Shown: in pieces, positions 1 through 4,882 of the stretch
Layout of the letters: every line of letters starts with the position of its first letter
Numbering within the stretch: position 1 is the first letter of the stretch
NCBI GenBank assembly: GCA_030150085.1
Contig: JASLGJ010000389.1
Location: forward strand, 1-7,324
DNA from: Candidatus Elarobacter sp.
GTDB taxonomy: Bacteria; Vulcanimicrobiota; Vulcanimicrobiia; Vulcanimicrobiales; Vulcanimicrobiaceae
Direction: 5' to 3'
DNA length: 7,324 bases
The notes under the pieces: model-generated
What the model was told of the DNA's origin: nothing
Databases searched by the model: none
The model's input: only the letters and a program-made list of their open reading frames with translations
Translations under genes and position numbers: made by a program

Positions 1-165
1 GGCGGCCACGCCCAGGTGGAACGCGCGCCGGAAGAATCGCCCCAGGTCGAGCCCGGCCGGGGCGGCCGCGGCGGCCCCGACGGCGGGCGGAACCAGACAG
101 AATCCTGACGCTACGACGAACAGCGTGCCGAGGAAGCGAAGCCGCTGCCGCGTACTGGGTGTCAC
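1..165 (-). CDS. N-terminus of an exported protein (partial, unknown function)
   Basis: The leftward frame opens at a GTG and is uninterrupted for 55 codons to the window edge. The predicted start reads MTPSTRQRLRFLGTLFVVAS, followed by GFCLVPPAVGAAAAA. That is a basic N-region, a hydrophobic core and an Ala-rich cleavage region, so a Sec signal peptide ending near residues 32-38 is likely. Too little of the mature protein is present to name a family. The start is uncertain. A TTG two codons upstream (171-169) is in frame, the frame stays open to an in-frame stop at 225-223, and neither candidate has a clear Shine-Dalgarno sequence. It is divergent from flagellin, and its start abuts the -35 element of the flagellin promoter. 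That a gene exists here is inferred from the signal-peptide-like sequence and the high-GC codon use. Confidence 0.5.
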   Translation of the reverse strand, partial: MTPSTRQRLRFLGTLFVVASGFCLVPPAVGAAAAAPAGLDLGRFFRRAFHLGVAA

Positions 166-167
166 GT

Positions 168-194
168 TCAAGTTTTTCGGCCGGTCGCCGATGA
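168..194 (+). promoter_or_regulatory. Sigma-28 (FliA/SigD)-type flagellar promoter
   Basis: TCAAGTTT (168-175), an 11-bp spacer and GCCGATGA (187-194) match the known sigma-28 consensus TAAAGTTT-N11-GCCGATAA with one mismatch in each box and exact spacing. Transcription would start near 201-204, giving a leader of about 80 nt before flagellin. The gene downstream is the classical FliA target, which makes a chance match unlikely. Confidence 0.85.
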
Positions 195-268
195 GCTTGA
201 GGTAGGCCTCCCTCGGATGGGACTAAAAGCCTAAAGCCCCGCAGCATACTCACACGAACGATCGCCAT

Positions 269-274
269 GGAGGG
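269..274 (+). promoter_or_regulatory. Ribosome binding site deciding the flagellin start
   Basis: GGAGGG is the only Shine-Dalgarno-like sequence before flagellin. It touches the ATG at 275 with no spacer, so it cannot serve that codon. It lies 12 bp before the ATG at 287, which is long but workable, so 287 is the more likely start. Confidence 0.55.
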
Positions 275-286
275 ATGATCGCGCGA

Positions 287-1549
287 ATGCAGTTCGACCG
301 CCTCAGCGATGGCATATCGCTGGAGTTCGGGAGAAACCAGAAGGCGCTGGCCGACGCGACGGCCAGGCTCTCTTCTGGCCTGCGCATCAATACCGCGGCC
401 GACGACCCCAGCGGCCTGGCGATCGCGGAGTCGCTGCACTCGCAAGCCCTCGGGCTGGACCAGGGCCAGCACAACGTCCAGGACGGGGTCAACGCGCTGA
501 CCGTGGCCGACGGCGCGCTCCAGACCGTCCAGGAGATCCTCCAGCGGATGCGCACGCTGGTCGTCGAGGGCCGCTCCAACCTGCTCTCCGACGGCGAGCG
601 CGCCGACATCAACGTCGAGCTGGGCCAGCTCGGCCAAGAGATCGACACGATCGCCGGCAAGACCGAGTTCAACGGCCGCAAGCTGCTCGACGGCAGCCTC
701 TCGGGCAGCGCGGGCACGCTCGGGCACGCAGTCACCCCGCAGAACGACATCCTGGCCAACGGCGAGTACCTGGTCGACCCGACCACCCTGACCGTGCAGC
801 CCAACGGCTCGCCGCTCGACCTCAAGATCACCGTCGACGCCTTCGACCCGGCGACCAACCTGGTCACGGTCACGGTCGACGCCAAGAGTCCCGACCCCTC
901 GCAGACCTTCTCGCAGGCCTTTCCGCAGTCGACCACGATCCTGGCCGGCCAGAACTACGACAACTTCTGGAACCTGTTCCCGCCGCCCATTCCGCCCAAC
1001 GTCGACGTGCGCGAGATCGACGACGGCGCGCTCAACCCGCTGATCGACTTCACCCTGGGCCACGTCACGGCGGCCGACGTGGGCAAGACGACCTTCGTCT
1101 ACACGGTCCCGCCGACGTCGGCCGGGGGCTTGGCCAAGGGCAGCCCGCTCCAGATCGACCTGGGGCGCAACGAGGGCGACATCGTCACCCTCAGCGCGCC
1201 CGGCGTCTCGCAGAACGACCTGGGCATCGCCGACGTGCGGGTCGATCCCAGCGACACGATCACGGTCGGGAGCGAGTACCGGATCGACGCGGCGATGGAG
1301 TCGGTCGGCGGCAGCCGGGCCCTGCTCGGGGCGCAGATCGTCGCGCTGGGCGAGTCGGCCGACGACGCCGCGATCCAGCAGGTCCAGACGACCGCCTCGG
1401 AGAGCGCGATCCGCGACCTGAACGTCGCCCAGGAGGCGACCGAGTACACCAAGCTGCAGATCCTGACCACGACGCAGACCCACCTCCTGCGCTCGGTCGA
1501 GGACGTCAGCCTCAACGTCTTCCAGCTCCTGGCGGCGAACCTGGCCTAG
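287..1549 (+). CDS. fliC: Flagellin (flagellar filament protein)
   Basis: This is the structural subunit of the flagellar filament, secreted through the flagellar type III export channel. From the ATG at 287 it is 420 residues. An in-frame ATG at 275 would add MIAR but sits directly on the Shine-Dalgarno. The N-terminal D0/D1 helical region (about 1-140) carries the hallmark LSSGLRIN (28-35), then AADDPSGLAIAESL, and TEFNGRKLLDG near residues 126-136. The middle (about 140-325) is a beta-rich, proline- and aspartate-rich variable segment, which is surface-exposed in known filaments. The C-terminal D1/D0 region (about 328-420) shows GSRALLGAQ, then SAIRDLNVAQEATEYTK from about 373, and ends VFQLLAANLA, as in true flagellins. 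The protein has no cysteine. A sigma-28 promoter lies about 90 bp upstream. The symbol rests on family membership; hag or flaA would be equally valid. Confidence 0.95.
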   Translation: MQFDRLSDGISLEFGRNQKALADATARLSSGLRINTAADDPSGLAIAESLHSQALGLDQGQHNVQDGVNALTVADGALQTVQEILQRMRTLVVEGRSNLLSDGERADINVELGQLGQEIDTIAGKTEFNGRKLLDGSLSGSAGTLGHAVTPQNDILANGEYLVDPTTLTVQPNGSPLDLKITVDAFDPATNLVTVTVDAKSPDPSQTFSQAFPQSTTILAGQNYDNFWNLFPPPIPPNVDVREIDDGALNPLIDFTLGHVTAADVGKTTFVYTVPPTSAGGLAKGSPLQIDLGRNEGDIVTLSAPGVSQNDLGIADVRVDPSDTITVGSEYRIDAAMESVGGSRALLGAQIVALGESADDAAIQQVQTTASESAIRDLNVAQEATEYTKLQILTTTQTHLLRSVEDVSLNVFQLLAANLA

Positions 1550-1558
1550 CCGCGCGGT

Positions 1559-1590
1559 TCGGCGGCACCGCTCGCGAGCGGTGCCGCCGA
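1559..1590. terminator. Perfect 32-bp palindrome between convergent genes (likely bidirectional terminator)
   Basis: The segment is a perfect inverted repeat centred between 1574 and 1575 (core CTCGCGAG), with arms extending through CGGCGGCACCG and its complement. It starts 10 bp after the flagellin stop and ends 12 bp before the stop of the leftward lipoprotein gene. This is the expected place for a shared terminator. Neither side has a T-run, so it is not a canonical intrinsic terminator. It may instead stabilise 3' ends or act with Rho. Confidence 0.6.
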
Positions 1591-1602
1591 GCCGGCACGG
1601 CC

Positions 1603-3093
1603 CTAGGGCGTGACCGTCACCCCGAGGGTGATCGTCTGCGCCGCGGACTCCTGGCTGCCGCCGCCCGGCGGCTGGACGAACAGGAGGTAGTCGATCGGAA
1701 CGCGGTACGCTCCGGGCGCGACCGAGCCGGGCACCACCAGGGTCAGGTCGACGCAGTGGGTCTGCGACTGGCCGGCCGTCCCCGACCAGGTGGTCTGACC
1801 CGGCGGGCCGACGTTGGTGTACCCGTGCCCGGCCCGCGACAGGTCGGGGATCGACCACGACAGCGGGTTGGGAGCGGGGTGGTTGTAGGTGGGGAAGGAG
1901 CCGCCGCCCGTGCTCGACATGTCGACGTAGTCGTCCAGCGTGTAGGGGTACGCGGAGTACGTCGCGATCCGGAAGACGCACGGGAAGACGGCGGTCGCGC
2001 CCGCCCGCGCGGTCAGCGTCGGCGTGTTGAGGACGTAGGCGAGGGGCGCCGGGCTGGGGGTAGCGGTCGGAGCCGCCGTCGGCACGGGCGTCGCCGTCGG
2101 CGCGGTGCGGACGGTATAGCCCGCCGTTCCGTTGGGTTGCCCGGGGGTGTCGAGGACGTAGTAGTACGGGCTCGACGACGCCGCGCTCGAGTAGCAGTCG
2201 GCCGCGCCGTTGGTGCCCGGATCGACCGGCGAGATGACGGTCACCGGCAGATACCCGGTGCTGCCGTCGCCGTAGATCGCGTAGAAGCTGCCGGCGTGCT
2301 GGGGCGAAAGCGGCGGGCACGCGCCGGGCGCGAAGGTGTCGACGTTCACGACGCTCTGCCCGCCGACCGCAACCGGGGCGGCGGCGCTCGTCGTGTACAG
2401 GACGTCGTACTGGTTGGTGCTGTTGTCGAGCAGGCCCACTTGCCAGTTCGTCGCGCCCGAGACCTGGCCGACGTACACCGTGTAGTGCAGCCCGGTCCCG
2501 TCGCCGTCGTCGCGCTCGTACTTCGACACGAAGGCCGAGTCGACGGTCGCCAGCACGTACTCGGCGCCCGCGCAGTCGTCGTACGCGTGGACTTGGCGGG
2601 TCGTGGCCGAGTCCGACGCACCGCGCCAGTACACCGTCTTCACCTCGAGGCAGCTGGTCGAACCGAAGGTCGTGTCGGGCGACAGCAGTTGGTTGACGCC
2701 GCTCGCCGGGGCCGGCAGCGCCAGCCTGGCGTCGGCGGTCTGCTTGAACACGAAGGAGGTCACCGGCGCGCCGTCGGGGACGGAAAACGCCATGCCGGCG
2801 ATCTGCCGCTCGCCGCTGCTGGCCACCTCCGCCTGGGCGCGGCGCCCGTGGTGGGCGCCGGTCACCGCCGCCCGGACCGGCGGCTGCCGCAGCGGGCGAA
2901 CGTTGCCGCCCGGACCTTGGCGGGGAACGGGCACGCCTTCCGCGGCACGCCACTGGGTCTGTAGTCCCGACACGATGCCGGCCGGTCCGTGGACCGCGCT
3001 CCCCTCGGGGGTGCAGCCGGCAAAGATCACGCAGGCGATTCCGACGGCTGCAAAACCAGCCCGCCTGCGCCCACACCCTGGACTGACGATCAT
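1603..3093 (-). CDS. Predicted surface lipoprotein of unknown function
   Basis: A 496-residue protein from the ATG at 3093, chosen because GGAG lies 7 bp upstream. A GTG at 3141 is in frame, but it falls inside a stem-loop and would put 16 residues before the signal peptide. The N-terminus has arginines at 9-11, a hydrophobic stretch at 12-26, and IFAG-Cys27, a plausible lipobox although Phe at -3 is less usual than Leu. The mature part divides into a disordered segment (about 30-95), a first beta-rich region (about 98-330, with cysteines at 148, 174, 259 and 300), a low-complexity linker (332-350, PTATPVPTAAPTATPSPAP), and a C-terminal domain (about 351-496, Cys372 and Cys447) that looks like an Ig-like beta-sandwich. 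I recognise no enzyme motif or named family. The linker plus terminal domain suggests a secreted, cell-surface protein. It converges on flagellin, but no flagellar role is shown. Confidence 0.8.
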   Translation of the reverse strand: MIVSPGCGRRRAGFAAVGIACVIFAGCTPEGSAVHGPAGIVSGLQTQWRAAEGVPVPRQGPGGNVRPLRQPPVRAAVTGAHHGRRAQAEVASSGERQIAGMAFSVPDGAPVTSFVFKQTADARLALPAPASGVNQLLSPDTTFGSTSCLEVKTVYWRGASDSATTRQVHAYDDCAGAEYVLATVDSAFVSKYERDDGDGTGLHYTVYVGQVSGATNWQVGLLDNSTNQYDVLYTTSAAAPVAVGGQSVVNVDTFAPGACPPLSPQHAGSFYAIYGDGSTGYLPVTVISPVDPGTNGAADCYSSAASSSPYYYVLDTPGQPNGTAGYTVRTAPTATPVPTAAPTATPSPAPLAYVLNTPTLTARAGATAVFPCVFRIATYSAYPYTLDDYVDMSSTGGGSFPTYNHPAPNPLSWSIPDLSRAGHGYTNVGPPGQTTWSGTAGQSQTHCVDLTLVVPGSVAPGAYRVPIDYLLFVQPPGGGSQESAAQTITLGVTVTP

Positions 3094-3100
3094 GAGTTTT

Positions 3101-3104
3101 CTCC
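3101..3104 (-). promoter_or_regulatory. Ribosome binding site fixing the lipoprotein start
   Basis: Read leftward, GGAG is followed by a 7-bp spacer and ATG (3093). This favours the ATG over the upstream in-frame GTG at 3141. Confidence 0.65.
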
Positions 3105-3119
3105 AGTCGACACGCACGA

Positions 3120-3146
3120 GACCGGTGCGCAAAAGGCGCACCGGTC
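3120..3146 (-). repeat. Stem-loop in the lipoprotein gene leader
   Basis: An 11-bp perfect stem (GACCGGTGCGC and its complement, 5-base loop 3131-3135) sits 15 bp upstream of the lipoprotein Shine-Dalgarno. Neither side has a T-run, so it is not an obvious terminator. It could be an operator palindrome or a 5' leader structure that stabilises the mRNA. The rest of the gap to 3247 separates two divergent transcription units, and I found no convincing -35/-10 pair for the leftward gene in it. Confidence 0.5.
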
Positions 3147-3247
3147 GGCTGTGTCAGATACATGATACGGATTTGTCACGATCGAATCCACGTACGTTTG
3201 CTCTAAAACCCTAACGACCGAGACCTCGGCAGCTGGACGGCTCGGGC

Positions 3248-3276
3248 TTGCCCGGGGTTGACGGGCGGCGTACACT
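3248..3276 (+). promoter_or_regulatory. Probable housekeeping promoter of the M-box/mgtE-like/Nramp operon
   Basis: TTGCCC (3248-3253), a 17-bp spacer and TACACT (3271-3276) match 4 of 6 bases in each sigma-70 box. Transcription would begin near 3283, exactly where the 5' strand of the riboswitch P1 stem begins. That positional fit is the best support. A TTGACG at 3258-3263 lacks a -10 at usable distance. Confidence 0.5.
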
Positions 3277-3281
3277 CAGAT

Positions 3282-3462
3282 GCGGATTCCTCGTTAGGTG
3301 AGGCGTCCGCACGCATAGACGCCGCTGCCCGGAAAGGTCGAGAGACCCCGACGTGGTGACCAGGCTCCGCCGAATCAAGGCGGCGCTTAATGCGGCTGGC
3401 TCGGGAGCTCGCTCCCGGCCGAGGGCGTGTGGTGCTGAAGCTCGACGTTGAGGAGCGTCCGC
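3282..3462 (+). promoter_or_regulatory. M-box (ykoK-type) magnesium riboswitch aptamer
   Basis: The conserved M-box blocks occur in order: CTCGTTAGGTGAGG (3290-3303), GCCGCTGCCC then GGAAA (3321-3335), a GGTC-GAGA-GACC GNRA-type hairpin (3336-3347), CTTAATGCGGCTGG (3386-3399), and GTGCTGAAGCTCGACGTTGAGG (split as GTGCTGAAGCTC at 3432-3443, then GACGTTGAGG). Conserved pairings are visible: GCCGC 3321-3325 with GCGGC 3392-3396, and GGGAG 3403-3407 with CTCCC 3412-3416. P1 closes by GCGGA 3282-3286 with TCCGC 3458-3462 and TCCTC 3288-3292 with GAGGA 3450-3454. M-boxes bind several Mg2+ ions and usually switch off Mg2+-uptake genes when Mg2+ is plentiful. The genes that follow fit that role. This leader also explains the long gene-free stretch from about 3283 to 3564. 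Confidence 0.93.
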
Positions 3463-3508
3463 GGTGCTCGCGCCCCGCGGAGCACGTCAATCGCCGAACC
3501 GCCGGACG
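3456..3508 (+). promoter_or_regulatory. Predicted antiterminator helix of the M-box expression platform
   Basis: The strand 3456-3465 (CGTCCGCGGT), which includes the 3' half of P1, is complementary to 3498-3508 (ACCGCCGGACG) with a single bulged C at 3503. The second strand is the 5' arm of the terminator. Aptamer P1 and this helix are therefore mutually exclusive, as are this helix and the terminator. A smaller hairpin (GTGCT 3464-3468 with AGCAC 3481-3485) lies between and may form when P1 is closed. Confidence 0.65.
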
Positions 3509-3538
3509 GGAGAATTCGCGACCCGACCGGCGTTTTTT
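3500..3538 (+). terminator. Riboswitch-controlled intrinsic terminator
   Basis: CGCCGG (3500-3505) pairs with CCGGCG (3527-3532). After an A-A mismatch, CGGG (3507-3510) pairs with CCCG (3522-3525), enclosing an 11-base loop. TTTTTT follows at 3533-3538. It ends 26 bp before the start codon of the first gene, so termination would switch off the whole operon. Confidence 0.9.
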
Positions 3539-3564
3539 GCGTGTCCGCGCGAGAGGGGGTGACG

Positions 3565-4875
3565 ATGCCGACCCAGGCCACCGCGTTCAACGAAGGGTTC
3601 GTCTCCGAGCTGATCGGCCGGCCGGCCGTGGTCGCGCGCGACGGCCGCCGCGCCGCGGTCGGGCGGATCGCCGACTTCGTGGTCGAGAAGCCCGAGGACA
3701 CCTTCCCCCGCATCGACGCGCTGGTGGTCAAGACCCGCGAGGGGCGCATGCTGGCCCCGATCGCGACCGTGCTCGAGATCGAGCGCGACGCCGTCCTGCT
3801 CTCCGAGCCGCCGGGCACGGTCTGCCCGCCCGAGGACGAGATGCTCTACCTGGTCGAGGACCTCTTCGACAAGCAGATCGTCGACGTCGACGGGCGCAAG
3901 GTGGTGCGGATCAACGACATCGAGATCGCCCGCACGGCGGGCGCCCTGCGGGTCGTCGCGGCCGACATTGGCCTCGGCGGCCTGCTGCGCCGGCTGGGCG
4001 CGGCCAAGCTGATGCCGGCCCTGGTCGAGCGCATTCCGCGCTCGCTGATCGCCTGGGACAACGTCGCCCCGCTGCACGACCTCAACCCGACCCAGATCCG
4101 GCTCTCGGTCTCCGAGCACCGCCTGGCCCGCCTGCACCCCTCCGAGCTGGCCGACGTGATCAGCGAGCTCTCGGCCCAGGACGCGGCGCGCGTGCTGGGC
4201 TCGCTCGACGACGAGACGGCCGCCGACGCGCTCGAGCACCTCGACGCCGACGTGCAGCGCTCGATCATCGCCGACCTGGGCACCGAGCGCGCGGCCGACA
4301 TCATCGAGGAGATGGACTCCGACGACGCCGCCGACCTGCTCGGCGAGCTGGACGAGGAGCGCCAGGAAGAGCTGCTCGCCGAGATGGACCGCGAGACGGC
4401 CGACGACCTGCGCGAGCTGGTGGCCTACGGCGAGAACACCGCGGGCGGCATGATGACCACCGACTACGTCTGGATCTACCCCCACCGCTCGGTCGCCGCG
4501 ACGATCGACAAGCTGCGCGAGATCGCGCCCGAGACGGAGTTCATCTACTACCTCTACGTGACCGACCAGGCGGAAAAGCTCCAGGGGGTGCTCTCGCTGC
4601 GCACGCTGCTGCTCTCCGAGCCGCAGGCCTCGATCCACAGCGTGATGGACCAGGACCTCGTCACCGTCCGCACCGACACGCCGTCGGAGGAAGTGGCGAG
4701 CACGATCGCGCGCTACGACCTGCTGGCCTGCCCGGTCACCGACGACGACGGCACCATGCTCGGGATCGTGACCGTCGACGACGCGATCGACGCGATCATC
4801 CCCGACCGGCTCAAGAAGCAGCTGCCGCGGCTCACCAAGCGCCACCAGCGGCGGCGCGCCGAGACCCCGGCGTAG
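3565..4875 (+). CDS. Soluble MgtE-like sensor: PRC-barrel, MgtE N-domain and CBS pair
   Basis: A 436-residue protein starting MPTQATAF. The ATG at 3565 is chosen because AGGGGGT (3554-3560) lies 4 bp upstream and because the riboswitch terminator ends at 3538. An upstream in-frame ATG at 3448 falls inside the aptamer. Residues about 10-160 look like two PRC-barrel-type beta modules (LIGRPAVV..., then DLFDKQIVDVDGRKVVRI). Residues about 185-290 are an acidic superhelical MgtE_N domain with repeated AADxLxxLD-like helices. AYGENTAGGMMTTDYV (287-302) is the conserved MgtE junction, and two CBS modules follow (about 303-425). In MgtE this cytosolic part senses Mg2+ and gates the channel. The MgtE membrane domain is absent: the protein ends in a basic tail with no hydrophobic segment. 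The next gene is an Nramp permease 7 bp away, so it probably senses Mg2+ for that partner. That partnership is inferred. Confidence 0.92.
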   Translation: MPTQATAFNEGFVSELIGRPAVVARDGRRAAVGRIADFVVEKPEDTFPRIDALVVKTREGRMLAPIATVLEIERDAVLLSEPPGTVCPPEDEMLYLVEDLFDKQIVDVDGRKVVRINDIEIARTAGALRVVAADIGLGGLLRRLGAAKLMPALVERIPRSLIAWDNVAPLHDLNPTQIRLSVSEHRLARLHPSELADVISELSAQDAARVLGSLDDETAADALEHLDADVQRSIIADLGTERAADIIEEMDSDDAADLLGELDEERQEELLAEMDRETADDLRELVAYGENTAGGMMTTDYVWIYPHRSVAATIDKLREIAPETEFIYYLYVTDQAEKLQGVLSLRTLLLSEPQASIHSVMDQDLVTVRTDTPSEEVASTIARYDLLACPVTDDDGTMLGIVTVDDAIDAIIPDRLKKQLPRLTKRHQRRRAETPA

Positions 4876-4882
4876 CGAGGAC

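Noticed and set aside
250..936. Leftward 228-codon frame opposite flagellin
   Set aside because: Ser/Arg/Pro-rich antisense shadow. Flagellin on the plus strand has canonical N- and C-terminal motifs and a promoter.
1756..2964. Long rightward open frame (402 codons) across the lipoprotein gene
   Set aside because: Its translation is almost entirely Arg/Gly/Val/Ala, as expected for the antisense of a GC-rich gene. The opposite strand has a signal peptide, lipobox and Shine-Dalgarno.
3258..3263. TTGACG as a -35 box for the M-box operon
   Set aside because: TACACT lies only 7 bp away and no -10-like hexamer occurs at 16-18 bp. TTGCCC with a 17-bp spacer fits better.
3448..3564. Upstream ATG giving the MgtE-like protein 39 extra residues
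   Set aside because: This start lies in the P1 region of the aptamer and the extra codons span the terminator. A Shine-Dalgarno supports the ATG at 3565.
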